From positions 1 to 41,721 of the forward strand of contig JAEUQF010000331.1 in the NCBI GenBank assembly GCA_016789745.1: a stretch of 41,721 bases of DNA, written 5' to 3'. A program made the position numbers and the translations under genes. The notes under the pieces are model-generated. The model was not told where the DNA came from. It did not search any database and was given only the letters and a program-made list of their open reading frames with translations. This document shows positions 1 to 7,420 of the stretch, one piece after another; position 1 is the first letter of the stretch, and every line of letters begins with the position of its first letter. The DNA is from Bryobacterales bacterium. GTDB lineage: Bacteria > Acidobacteriota > Terriglobia > Bryobacterales > Bryobacteraceae.

Positions 1-927
1 GCGTTGGCGTTGTGCGAACAGCTGGAAGCCGCGCGGGTGCCGGTTTCCTTTGTCAACATCAATCTTCCGAAGAAAGAAATGCGAGCGCAGGTTCAAGGGA
101 GCGTGGTGTTCGTGTGCGCCGAGACGGGAGAGCGGCCCGTAGCGAGAGGCGCGCGCGTATGGTTCCGGCGCTTTGTGGAGAGTTCCGGAGGGATGTTGGC
201 AGGGGCGCCGGCATCCGGTTTTCAGCGATCGAGCAGCTGCGATAAAGCCGTTGCGCGGAAGGTGCTGGCAAAGGCCGGGCTGGCCATCGCGAAGGGGATT
301 TACCGGGATACGGCCGGCGAGATTGACCTGAAGCGAATCGGCTCCCGGCTGGGCTACCCGGTGGTGGTGAAGCAGGCACGCGAGTCGGGCGTTGGCGTCG
401 GCGTACATCTGGCCGAGAATGAGCAGCGTGCCTGCGAAGTGGTGCGCTGGCATCAGGAGCAGCGCCGGAAGGGAATCCTCTTCGAGCAGTTTGTCGCGGG
501 CAGGGAGTTCACGGTTTGGATTCTGGAGCAGCAGGGTGTACCGCGTATCGGCGGCATTATCGAGTTCAGCAAGCCGGGCTGGAATCCGCTGATGGACCAG
601 GGGGCGAAGATGCGCTGCCGCAAGGTGAAGCGATTCACGAAAGGGGACCGGTTCTGGCCGGAAGCGTTGGTAGAGCCACCCATGTCCGGTGGCGAGCGAA
701 AGGCGGTGGAGCGCGCGGCTCTGGCAGCGCATCGGGTCTGCGGCCTACGCCATTACTCGCGCGTTGACCTGATTCTGACACCCGCCGGTCCGGTGATTTT
801 GGATGTGAACGCGAATCCGGAGTTGGGTGGATGGCTGGCGTTGTGCGCGCAGGCGCGTGGTTCCACAATGCGAGCGGTATTGCGCGGCCTGTTGGAGGAA
901 GTGGTGTGGAGCTACGGCCGCACATGA
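1..927 (+). CDS. ATP-grasp ligase, D-Ala-D-Ala-ligase/RimK-like (5' truncated)
   Basis: The frame is open to the first base of the window, so the true start lies upstream and the N-terminal pre-ATP-grasp region is missing. The visible part has the ATP-grasp central and C-terminal subdomains: a GYPVVVKQ strand with the nucleotide-contacting lysine, a short glycine-rich loop (SGVGVGV), an FEQFVAGREFTVWIL segment, and near the end RVDLIL followed by ILDVNANPELG, the magnesium-binding Asp/Asn/Glu region of this fold. Known members join a carboxylate to an amine through an acyl-phosphate made with ATP. The substrate here cannot be read from sequence. Its stop overlaps the next start by 4 bp (ATGA at 924-927), which suggests translational coupling with the cis-prenyltransferase-like gene. 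The fold is secure; a role in peptidoglycan is not implied, since many such ligases belong to small peptide pathways. Confidence 0.85.
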   Translation, partial: ALALCEQLEAARVPVSFVNINLPKKEMRAQVQGSVVFVCAETGERPVARGARVWFRRFVESSGGMLAGAPASGFQRSSSCDKAVARKVLAKAGLAIAKGIYRDTAGEIDLKRIGSRLGYPVVVKQARESGVGVGVHLAENEQRACEVVRWHQEQRRKGILFEQFVAGREFTVWILEQQGVPRIGGIIEFSKPGWNPLMDQGAKMRCRKVKRFTKGDRFWPEALVEPPMSGGERKAVERAALAAHRVCGLRHYSRVDLILTPAGPVILDVNANPELGGWLALCAQARGSTMRAVLRGLLEEVVWSYGRT

Positions 928-1493
928 AGATTTTCTATATTCCCGATGGTCACCGCAGGTACGCCGACCGCAGTGGTTGTTCGCTACTGGATGCGTACTG
1001 GCTGGGATATCGGGTGCTGCTGACGGAATTGATCGAGCCGGTGCTGGCCCTACCCTACGTGGACCGATTGGACGTGTTCCTGCTGTCGAACCTGAACCTG
1101 GAGCGGCGGGACCGGGGAGACCTGGACGTTCTGCTGCGGGATGGCGAGCAGATGCTGCAGCAGTTGCTGGAGCGGTGCAAGGGGTTGGCGTCTATACGCA
1201 CGCAAGGCACATACCTGCCGAAGAACCTGGAGATTCCAGGTCCGGCTGGGAAGCAACTGAACCTAGTGCTGGGCTGCAAGACGCAGGATGACATCGGCTG
1301 CGAGGAAGTGGACGTCTTCCTGCGCACCGGCGGGGAGATCCGGCTGAGCGGCGCGCCGCGCAGCCTCATTGGGAATTACACACAGTTCTACGGCATTGAG
1401 GCGCTGCATCCGGATCTGAAGTTCGGTCAGGTGCAGGCTTGCCTGGAGCACTACCGCAACCGCTACATGCGCGAGACGGCTGCCGGCGGCTGA
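924..1493 (+). CDS. Short, divergent undecaprenyl-diphosphate-synthase-like (cis-prenyltransferase) protein
   Basis: I choose the ATG at 924, which overlaps the upstream stop, giving 189 residues. Longer in-frame starts would run deep into the ATP-grasp gene. Residues 7-14 (PDGHRRYA) match the catalytic-Asp motif DGNGRWA of UppS, with Asp8 as the presumed diphosphate/Mg ligand. Residues 130-142 (DVFLRTGGEIRLS) match the C-terminal DLVIRTGGExRLS signature, and residues 152-165 fit the following aromatic YxxFYxxEALHPD stretch. The protein is about 60 residues shorter than usual: roughly 40 residues are missing between the NYGG-like strand and RTGGE. The GNGRW and GHKxG motifs are also altered. 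It may therefore make a short chain, use another acceptor, or bind a prenyl lipid without catalysis. Family membership is fairly clear, activity is inference. Confidence 0.7.
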   Translation: MKIFYIPDGHRRYADRSGCSLLDAYWLGYRVLLTELIEPVLALPYVDRLDVFLLSNLNLERRDRGDLDVLLRDGEQMLQQLLERCKGLASIRTQGTYLPKNLEIPGPAGKQLNLVLGCKTQDDIGCEEVDVFLRTGGEIRLSGAPRSLIGNYTQFYGIEALHPDLKFGQVQACLEHYRNRYMRETAAGG

Positions 1494-1497
1494 GTGC

Positions 1498-2604
1498 ATG
1501 CCTGTCCCGTTGCGGCCCATCCCGGGGCTGATCCGCAGCCTGAAGCGGCGCGCCTTTGTCGATCCGCGTCCGGAGGTGAAGCTGCGTTATCTATGCGAAG
1601 GGGTGTGGTGCGAAGCAGTGCCGGCGCTGGCGGCGCATGACCTGGCTGTCCTTCTGCCCACCCTGGCTTCCCAGCGGCTGCCTTTCTGTCTGCCGGGCTT
1701 GCTGGCCGCCCTTCGCTCGCTGTGCCAGAACGGCGAAGGTCTGCGCCTGCTGCTGGTAGTGGCGGCGCAGGACCGGCATGGGGAGCAGTTGCGGGATAGA
1801 TATCTGGAACAGGTTACGGCACGGCTGGCGGAGGGGCTCAACCCGGCCTCTGTTACCGTGGTGGGGCTGTCGGTTTCCGTGCCATCGAAGGTGCTGGCCA
1901 TCAATGCGACGCTGCCGTTGCTGGATGCCGCGGCTGTGGCTGCGGTGGCGTGGTTCGATGATGATATTGAGATCCATCCGGATTGTTTGTTGGAACTGTG
2001 GCGCGCCTACGATCCGACCTTTGAAGGCTTGTACGGCGCCCGAAAGCTGGCCGTTCGCGATGCGTCCGGCTTTTCGGATTGGTGGGCCGGGGTGAAGAAC
2101 AGCCGCGAACCCGCCAACCGCTATCCGCACGGATGCGCGATGCTGCTTGCGCGGCGCGCGCTGGGGGATGGGATCCCCTTGGAATACATCACCGACGATC
2201 ACTATTTCCTGTTCCGATACCTGGCGCCGGAGCGGCCCGATTACCTGCACTGGCTGCGGGTGGTGCCGGCGGCGCTGGTGCGCGTGCCGATGGCCAACTC
2301 GGCGCAGGTTACCTTTCGCCGCTTCGGACGCAACTTTCGCAACCTGCAGCGCGTGCTGGCCGACGTCTCGCCGGAGGTGGAGCGCTGCTTTCTGCGCAAC
2401 CTGCACTTTCCCGGCGTACGGCTGCCGCGCCAGGCGCCGGAGGCCGTCTCCCTACGCTATTGGATGCGGCTGGCGTTCTACGGGGGGAAGTACCTGTATT
2501 GGAAGTACGCCGAAGCCTCGATTCTGCTGCGGGGACTGGCCGGGCGGCCGAGACGGACTGTGTGGTACTCGTCGCCGCCACCGGGCGGGAGCAGCGGTGC
2601 GTAA
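1498..2604 (+). CDS. GT-A fold (GT2-like) glycosyltransferase
   Basis: The product has 368 residues, starting 4 bp after the preceding stop. Residues 45-145 form the nucleotide-binding half (AVLLPTLASQR start, LLLVVAAQD strand, VPSKVLAINATLPLL). Residues 153-156 (FDDD) are the metal-binding DxD-type motif. Residues 232-236 (TDDHY) look like the acidic catalytic-base motif of GT2/GT21 enzymes. The C-terminal stretch around 315-345 is basic and aromatic (RYWMRLAFYGGKYLYWKYA) and could lie along the membrane. Family knowledge implies transfer of a sugar from a nucleotide-sugar to a lipid or small-molecule acceptor. Its place next to a cis-prenyltransferase-like gene makes a prenyl-linked acceptor attractive, but that is inference. 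Confidence 0.75.
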   Translation: MPVPLRPIPGLIRSLKRRAFVDPRPEVKLRYLCEGVWCEAVPALAAHDLAVLLPTLASQRLPFCLPGLLAALRSLCQNGEGLRLLLVVAAQDRHGEQLRDRYLEQVTARLAEGLNPASVTVVGLSVSVPSKVLAINATLPLLDAAAVAAVAWFDDDIEIHPDCLLELWRAYDPTFEGLYGARKLAVRDASGFSDWWAGVKNSREPANRYPHGCAMLLARRALGDGIPLEYITDDHYFLFRYLAPERPDYLHWLRVVPAALVRVPMANSAQVTFRRFGRNFRNLQRVLADVSPEVERCFLRNLHFPGVRLPRQAPEAVSLRYWMRLAFYGGKYLYWKYAEASILLRGLAGRPRRTVWYSSPPPGGSSGA

Positions 2605-2646
2605 CAACCGGAGGGTTCCGTTTATACTGGGTCGTTGCCCGCCTCC

Positions 2647-3663
2647 ATGACAGCAGATCTCACCGCCATTGCGGAAACGCCAACGCCGCTGGCTTCGGCC
2701 GCCCACCTTGCATCCAACGTATGGTTCAAGCTGGAATCGTGCCAGCCCACCGGATCCTATAAAGACCGCTTCGTCGCCGCGGAACTGGCGCGCGTGTTGG
2801 CCGAAGGGCGGCGGATGTGCGTGGCCACGTCGTCCGGCAACACAGGCTCGTCGCTGGCGGCGCACTGCGCGCGCGTGGGACTGCCTTGCGTGATTCTGGT
2901 GAATGCCGATGCGCCTTCCGGCAAGTTGCTGCAGATGCAGGCGCACGGAGCCAGGCTGCTGCGCATTCCGGAGTTCGTCACATCGCCGCAAGTGACGCAG
3001 GAGGTGTTCGCGCAATTGACCGCATTCACAGCCGCAGGCAACGCGGCCCTGGTGGTGTCAGCCTTCCGCTATTGCCCGGTAGGCATGAACGGCGTGAAGT
3101 CCATCGCGCGAGAAATAGCGCAGCAACTGCCGCAGGCGGCGCATGTGTTTGTTCCCGCCGGGAGCGGGGGCTTGTTCGCGGCCGTGAGTGAGGAGATGCA
3201 ACGCCTGCAGCCGGCGACGCGTGTGCATGCGGTACAACCGGAAGGCTGCCCCACTATTGCGAACGCGTTCCGCACCGGCGCGGAGGTGACGCCCGTAACC
3301 AGCACCACGCGCATTAGCGGGCTGTCGGTTCCGTTCGATATCGACGCCAGCCTGGCGGTGCGGCGATTACGGGAAGATGGCGGCCAGGCTTTCGGCGTGG
3401 CGGACGAGGCCGTCTATGCCGCGCAGCGTGATATGTTGCGCCTGGCGGGCATCTATGCCGAACCAGCGGGCGCCACAGCATTGGCCGGCTATTACCAGGC
3501 TCGCGAGCAAGGCGTGGTGCGCGACGGCGAACCGGTGGTTTGCCTGGTGACCGGACACGGCTTCAAGGATCCGGCTTCGATAGAGGCGGCGGCCCAGGAG
3601 TCGCCAGGTTTGACGGTGGCACCGGGCGACGTAAGTGCGGTGCTGGAGGAGATTGCGCGATGA
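2647..3663 (+). CDS. PLP-dependent fold-type II enzyme, threonine-synthase-like
   Basis: I prefer the ATG at 2647 (338 residues) over a TTG 12 bp earlier. Lys39 in TGSYKDR is the Schiff-base lysine (SFKDR in threonine synthases). SSGNTGSSLAAH at about 62-73 is the substrate-carboxylate/PLP loop. VPAGSGGLFAAV is the PLP-phosphate glycine loop, and a late CLVTGHGFKDP segment is typical of the threonine synthase group. Relatives carry out beta- or gamma-elimination/replacement on amino-acid substrates. At 338 residues, without the long N-terminal extension of housekeeping ThrC, this may be a dedicated pathway enzyme such as an amino-acid lyase or synthase. It overlaps the next gene by 4 bp (ATGA at 3660-3663). 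A 42-bp gap separates it from the glycosyltransferase stop; a TATACT hexamer lies in it at 2623-2628 but I see no good -35. Confidence 0.85.
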   Translation: MTADLTAIAETPTPLASAAHLASNVWFKLESCQPTGSYKDRFVAAELARVLAEGRRMCVATSSGNTGSSLAAHCARVGLPCVILVNADAPSGKLLQMQAHGARLLRIPEFVTSPQVTQEVFAQLTAFTAAGNAALVVSAFRYCPVGMNGVKSIAREIAQQLPQAAHVFVPAGSGGLFAAVSEEMQRLQPATRVHAVQPEGCPTIANAFRTGAEVTPVTSTTRISGLSVPFDIDASLAVRRLREDGGQAFGVADEAVYAAQRDMLRLAGIYAEPAGATALAGYYQAREQGVVRDGEPVVCLVTGHGFKDPASIEAAAQESPGLTVAPGDVSAVLEEIAR

Positions 3664-5156
3664 GTAAGCGGCTGCGGATCGGCGTGGGCGGATTCCTGCA
3701 TGAATCGAATACCTTCCTGGGAGCGCCGACAACGTATGAAGATTTCGTGGCGGCCAGCCTGACGCGCGGCCCGGCGGTGATGGGGCGCTGGAGCGGGGCG
3801 TATCACGAACTCGGCGGATTCCTGGATGTTCTCGAACAGGCCGGCGTAGAGATTGTGCCGCTGCTGGCGACATTCGCGGTGCCAAGCGGCACCATCACGG
3901 CGGAGGCCTATGAGCGGATCGCCGGCGAGATGCTGGAGGATCTGCGCAACGCCGGTACGCTGGACGGCCTGCTGTTGGCCCTGCACGGCGCCACGGTCAG
4001 CCAGGCGTTCCCGGACGCCGACGGCGAGATGCTGCGTCGCGTGCGTGAGGCCGTAGGCCCGGTACTGCCCATCGTGACGACGTTGGATCTGCATGCGAAC
4101 GTATCGCCGCAAATGATCGGGCTGGCGAATGCGACGGTGGCGTACCGGTCGAATCCGCATCTGGACCAGCGCGCGCGGGGCCGCGAGGCCGCCGAGATCC
4201 TGCTGCGCACGCTGCGCGGTGAGATCCGCCCGGTACAGGCGTTGGAGATGCCCCCGATGCTGATCTCGATTTCGAAACAGCAGACCGCGGCGATGCCGGT
4301 GCGTGCGCTGTATGAAGAGTTGGAGCAGGTGCTGGCGTGGCCGGGCATCCTGTCGGCCAGCATCGCGCTGGGCTTCTACTACGCCGATGTCGCCGAGATG
4401 GGCGCATCGTTCTTCGCGGTGGCCGATGGCGATGAAGCGCTGGCGCGGCGTGCGGCACGGCACCTGGCAGAACGCGCCTGGGCGCGGCGTGCGGAGTTCT
4501 CCGGGTCACTGCCATCGCCGCGCGAAGCGGTGGCCGCGGCGATGGCGGCGCCGCACGGGCCTATCGCGCTGATGGATATTGGAGACAACGTAGGCGCGGG
4601 CAGTCCGGCGGATTCCACGATTCTGTTCGCGGAGGTGCTCCGCCAGCAGGGCCGCGATGCACTGGTGGTGCTGTGCGCCCCCGAAGCCGCGGCGGCGTGT
4701 CTGGCGGCGGGTCCGGGCAACACCGTGGCTCTCGCGGTGGGCGGCAAGACGGATGACCTGCATGGGGCACCAGTGCGCATCGAAGGCATCGTGCGTTCGT
4801 TGACCGACGGCCGTTTCGTGGAACACGAGCAGCGGCATGGAGGCTGGGGCGCGTGCGATCAGGGGTTGACCGCCGTGGTGGAGACCGCCGATGGGCATTC
4901 GGTTATCCTGACCAGCCGAAGGATGGCGCCGATGAGCCTGCAGCAGGTGCTGAGCACGGGGGTGCAGCCGCAGGCCAAGAAGATGCTAATCGTGAAGGGC
5001 GTAGTGGCCCCGCGAGCGGCCTACGAGCCGGTGGCGGCCGACTTCCTGATGGTGGATACGCCTGGGGTGACCAGCGATAACCCGCGGCACTTTACCTACC
5101 GGCGCCGCCGCACGCCGCTGTATCCCCTGGAGCAGGACGCCCGGTACAGCGAATAG
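3660..5156 (+). CDS. M81 family / MlrC-like metal-dependent protein
   Basis: The ATG at 3660 overlaps the upstream stop and gives 498 residues, the usual length of the family. The start (RIGVGGFLHESNTF) is the MlrC N-terminal signature. TTLDLHANVSPQM and YRSNPHLDQ hold the His/Asp positions thought to bind zinc. A later DNVGAGSPADST segment is the conserved core of the C-terminal MlrC domain. The founding member, microcystinase C, cleaves a linearised cyanobacterial peptide, but most homologues have no known substrate and are cytoplasmic. The overlap with the PLP enzyme and proximity to an ATP-grasp ligase suggest it processes a small peptide or amino-acid conjugate from the same cassette; this is inference. 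It ends 2 bp from the convergent response-regulator stop. Confidence 0.85.
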   Translation: MSKRLRIGVGGFLHESNTFLGAPTTYEDFVAASLTRGPAVMGRWSGAYHELGGFLDVLEQAGVEIVPLLATFAVPSGTITAEAYERIAGEMLEDLRNAGTLDGLLLALHGATVSQAFPDADGEMLRRVREAVGPVLPIVTTLDLHANVSPQMIGLANATVAYRSNPHLDQRARGREAAEILLRTLRGEIRPVQALEMPPMLISISKQQTAAMPVRALYEELEQVLAWPGILSASIALGFYYADVAEMGASFFAVADGDEALARRAARHLAERAWARRAEFSGSLPSPREAVAAAMAAPHGPIALMDIGDNVGAGSPADSTILFAEVLRQQGRDALVVLCAPEAAAACLAAGPGNTVALAVGGKTDDLHGAPVRIEGIVRSLTDGRFVEHEQRHGGWGACDQGLTAVVETADGHSVILTSRRMAPMSLQQVLSTGVQPQAKKMLIVKGVVAPRAAYEPVAADFLMVDTPGVTSDNPRHFTYRRRRTPLYPLEQDARYSE

Positions 5157-5158
5157 CG

Positions 5159-5716
5159 CTACACCCGGGGCGGATACTTCGACAGCTTGCGCTGCAACGA
5201 TCGCCGATGCAGGCCCAGCAGCTTGGCGGCCTGGGAGATGTTGCCGTCGCAATCGGCCAGCACGCGCTGGATATGCTCCCACTCCACGCGCGCCAGGCTG
5301 GGCACGGTGGCGGTGTCGCCCGCGGCAGGAGCGGCGACAACCGGGGAACTGATGCGGCGGTAGGCTTCGAGGATCTGATCGGCATCGGCGGGCTTGCTGA
5401 GGTAGTGCGCGGCGCCGAGCTTCGTGGCCGTGAGTGCCGTGGCGATGCTGCCATAGCCGGTAAGCATGATGATGCAGAGCGAAGGATCGCGATCGCTGAG
5501 TTCCTTCACGATGTCGAGACCGCCCATCCCAGGCAGGCGCAGATCGACGATGACGAGTTCGGGACCACACTCCTCGGCAAGGCGAAGCGCGGCACTGCCA
5601 TCGGCTGAGCCGTGCGTTTCCCAGCCGCGATCACGGAAGGCACGGCAAAGGCGAGAGCGGAACGCGTCGTCGTCATCGACAACCAGAACCACGGACTTGC
5701 CGACGGTCTCTGTCAT
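5159..5716 (-). CDS. regA: RegA/ActR/PrrA-type response regulator
   Basis: The start is the ATG at 5716-5714, which overlaps the kinase stop (ATGA). An in-frame start 14 codons upstream would lie inside the kinase gene. The product has 185 residues. Residues 9-120 are a receiver domain with the acidic cluster DDDD at 14-17, phosphoacceptor Asp58 (VDLRLPGMGG), the conserved Thr in MLTGYGS and Lys in LSKPAD. The C-terminal part is a Fis-type helix-turn-helix. VEWEHIQRVLADCDGNIS and RRSLQRKLSKYPPR closely resemble the highly conserved RegA C-terminus. RegA family members bind DNA as dimers and control genes for redox balance, respiration and often metal or nitrogen metabolism. Half-sites of RegA type occur upstream of its operon (see boxes 1-3). 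Confidence 0.9.
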   Translation of the reverse strand: MTETVGKSVVLVVDDDDAFRSRLCRAFRDRGWETHGSADGSAALRLAEECGPELVIVDLRLPGMGGLDIVKELSDRDPSLCIIMLTGYGSIATALTATKLGAAHYLSKPADADQILEAYRRISSPVVAAPAAGDTATVPSLARVEWEHIQRVLADCDGNISQAAKLLGLHRRSLQRKLSKYPPRV

Positions 5717-7020
5717 GTGCGGCTTCCGGCGTTCACAGGAGGATGGGCCAGTTGGCAAGGCAGATCCAGAAAGGCGCGCGTCCCGGCGCCGAGTTGGGAA
5801 CTGAGCTCGAAGTGTCCGTTCAACCGCTCGGCCAGCGTGCGGACCAGGAAGATGCCCAGCCCCATGCCCTTGCCCGGATCCTTCGTCGTGAAGAAGGGTT
5901 CGCCGGCGCGGCGCAGAGCCTCTTCGGTCATGCCTGCACCGGCGTCAGTCACTTCGAAGCGAATGGTATCGGGCTTCCACTGCAAGGCTCGCAGTGTGAC
6001 GGGCGTGCCAGGAGCGCTGGCATCCAGGCCGTTCTTCACCAGCGCGAGCAGCGCCTGTTCGATGGCATGGCGAGGCACCCGGAGCACCGCCGCGGCGGCG
6101 TTCGGCGCGACATCCAACCGTAAGTCCTGTCTGCCGAAGGCCTGCCCGGCCGCCAGCAGCAGATCCTGCACCCGGACATTTTCCAGGGCTTCTCCCACCG
6201 GTTCGGCACCGGCCAGGCTCATGCGGCGCAGGATGCCGCCACAGCGATCCACCTCGCTACGGATCAGCCGGCAATCTTCGGCTACGGCGCTGTTCGGCGA
6301 TGTGCGTGTCGCATAGTGTTCCAGTTCCTTGGCGACGACCGCGATCGTTCCCAAAGGCGTGCTGAGTTCATGAGCGGCGCCGGCGGCGAGAGTAACCAGC
6401 GACGCCAGACGCTCCTTCTTCGCCAGTTCCTCCTGCATACGCAGCAGCGATTGTTCCCGTTCGCGCAGGAGCTGCGAAATGCGGCCGGAGAACATGGCCA
6501 CCAGCGCCGAAGCCACCGCGAACGCCATCCACATGCCGATGAGGTGCAGATTGGGGCGGCCGCCGTGGACGTGCATTTCCAGGGCGGCAACGGGAAACGG
6601 ATTCCAGAACAAGAGCCCGAAGCAAACACACGCCAGCGCGCCCAGCGCCCACGTCTGGCGCTGGGTGAGGATCGTCGCGGCCAGTGTGATGTGCACCAGA
6701 TAAAGAAGGCTGAATGGGTTATTCGGCCCGCCCGATAGCAGCAGCGCCGCCGTCAGGCACAACGTGTCCAGAACAAAGATCCAGATAACGGTGAATTCGG
6801 GCGCAGAACCGGATGCGGGCCTGGCGCGCGTCGCCAACCATACGTTGCTCAGTGCCACCAGGGCCGGCGGTATCAGGAGCCACGGCAGGGGCAATGGTAT
6901 TCCCAGAAAGAGGCCCACGCCCAGGCAGGTGAACGCCTGTCCGGCAGCCATGGCATAGCGCAAGCGGACAATCCATGGCAGGGCAATACGCGGATCGGTA
7001 CGCGACGAGCCTGGGACCAT
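5713..7020 (-). CDS. regB: RegB/PrrB-type redox-sensing membrane histidine kinase
   Basis: The product has 435 residues. The first 180 are hydrophobic with about six membrane segments, and residues 97-103 (GGPNNPF) match the GGxxNPF quinone-binding heptapeptide of RegB. The H-box at 212-227 (AAGAAHELSTPLGTIA) has phosphorylated His217. Residues 256-264 (EVDRCGGIL) contain Cys260 at the place of the redox-active cysteine of Rhodobacter RegB, and Cys250 lies nearby. The N-box (VKNGLDAS, Asn330), G1 (DAGAGM, 359-364), F (EPFFTTK) and G2 (GKGMGLGIF) motifs are complete. Family knowledge: oxidised quinone and thiol oxidation switch off autophosphorylation, so the operon should respond to respiratory redox state. 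The gene leads the regB-regA operon and diverges from the copper receptor gene. Confidence 0.9.
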   Translation of the reverse strand: MVPGSSRTDPRIALPWIVRLRYAMAAGQAFTCLGVGLFLGIPLPLPWLLIPPALVALSNVWLATRARPASGSAPEFTVIWIFVLDTLCLTAALLLSGGPNNPFSLLYLVHITLAATILTQRQTWALGALACVCFGLLFWNPFPVAALEMHVHGGRPNLHLIGMWMAFAVASALVAMFSGRISQLLREREQSLLRMQEELAKKERLASLVTLAAGAAHELSTPLGTIAVVAKELEHYATRTSPNSAVAEDCRLIRSEVDRCGGILRRMSLAGAEPVGEALENVRVQDLLLAAGQAFGRQDLRLDVAPNAAAAVLRVPRHAIEQALLALVKNGLDASAPGTPVTLRALQWKPDTIRFEVTDAGAGMTEEALRRAGEPFFTTKDPGKGMGLGIFLVRTLAERLNGHFELSSQLGAGTRAFLDLPCQLAHPPVNAGSRT

Positions 7021-7060
7021 TCTCCCATGCTAAGTCGCTCTGGCGACCGCCGCACCGGGT

Positions 7061-7075
7061 GCGACAAAACGCCGC
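7061..7075. promoter_or_regulatory. Putative RegA box 1
   Basis: GCGAC-AAAAC-GCCGC fits GCGNC-N5-GNCGC, an inverted half-site pattern like that known for RegA/PrrA/RegR regulators. It lies about 40 bp upstream of the regB start. The left arm has A where the other two boxes have G, so it is the weakest palindrome of the three. Binding is inference. Confidence 0.5.
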
Positions 7076-7100
7076 ACCACGCCGCTATCCCGTTGTGCGT

Positions 7101-7115
7101 GCGGCAATATGCCGC
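7101..7115. promoter_or_regulatory. Putative RegA box 2
   Basis: GCGGC-AATAT-GCCGC is a perfect inverted repeat with 6-base arms (GCGGCA/TGCCGC) and a 3-base centre. It starts exactly 40 bp from box 1, about four helical turns, so two dimers could sit on nearly the same DNA face upstream of regB. Confidence 0.55.
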
Positions 7116-7175
7116 GTTGCCACGCCGCGGTTCTTCCGGGAATCTAGAGCAAGCCGTAGCTGGCGAGATCGAGAA

Positions 7176-7316
7176 ATGCAACACCCGAACAAGAGCCGGC
7201 AACTCCTGAGCATTGCCGCACCGCGCTGGCAGGCGGTATGCGAACACGCGCTGATCGGTTGCGGTCTGCTTGTCTCGGAGTTGCTCGCCATCTACGCCCT
7301 GAGCCGGCTGTTGTGA
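7176..7316 (+). CDS. Possible 46-residue single-pass membrane peptide
   Basis: An ATG at 7176 opens a 46-codon frame ending in TGA at 7314-7316. The translation has a basic N-terminus (MQHPNKSRQLL), a tryptophan near residue 19 and a hydrophobic segment at about 25-46 (LIGCGLLVSELLAIYALSRLL), consistent with one membrane helix, plus two cysteines (22 and 29). A weak purine run (GAGATCGAGAA) precedes the start. It lies inside the regulatory region between regB and the copper receptor and points the same way as the receptor. I recognise no family, and a chance open frame in GC-rich DNA cannot be excluded. Confidence 0.3.
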   Translation: MQHPNKSRQLLSIAAPRWQAVCEHALIGCGLLVSELLAIYALSRLL

Positions 7317-7322
7317 CGGGCT

Positions 7323-7337
7323 GCGGCAAAATGCCGC
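7323..7337. promoter_or_regulatory. Putative RegA box 3
   Basis: GCGGC-AAAAT-GCCGC is a perfect inverted repeat differing from box 2 only in the central bases. It lies 83 bp before the copper receptor start, and is thus placed to control that gene and the downstream GH95 gene. The shared N5 spacing in three copies argues against chance or a simple terminator hairpin. Confidence 0.55.
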
Positions 7338-7420
7338 ACACCGGATAGCCGTTTCTGGCCACCCGGCTGCTTGCCGATAGAGCACACCGCAACGGGCGGC
7401 TACTGAGAAAGGTTACTTCC

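Larger units (their letters stand above)
7021..7420. promoter_or_regulatory. Divergent regulatory region between regBA and the copper receptor
   Basis: This 400-bp gap between divergent genes holds three GCGNC-N5-GNCGC elements (7061-7075, 7101-7115, 7323-7337) and one possible small membrane-peptide gene (7176-7316). A further looser half-site pair lies at about 7043-7053 (GCGAC, one base, GCCGC). No convincing sigma-70 -35/-10 pair could be picked by eye for either direction. The copper receptor start at 7421 has an AAGG stretch about 10 bases upstream. Confidence 0.55.

Noticed and set aside
2600..2646. Promoter for the PLP-enzyme gene using TATACT at 2623-2628
   Set aside because: No -35-like hexamer lies 16-18 bp upstream and the gap is short; read-through from the upstream gene is as likely.
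7021..7420. Rho-independent terminators from the GCGGCA/TGCCGC palindromes
   Set aside because: The hairpins have no T-run, are 15 bp with 3-base centres, and lie between divergent genes where no transcript end is needed; regulator sites explain them better.
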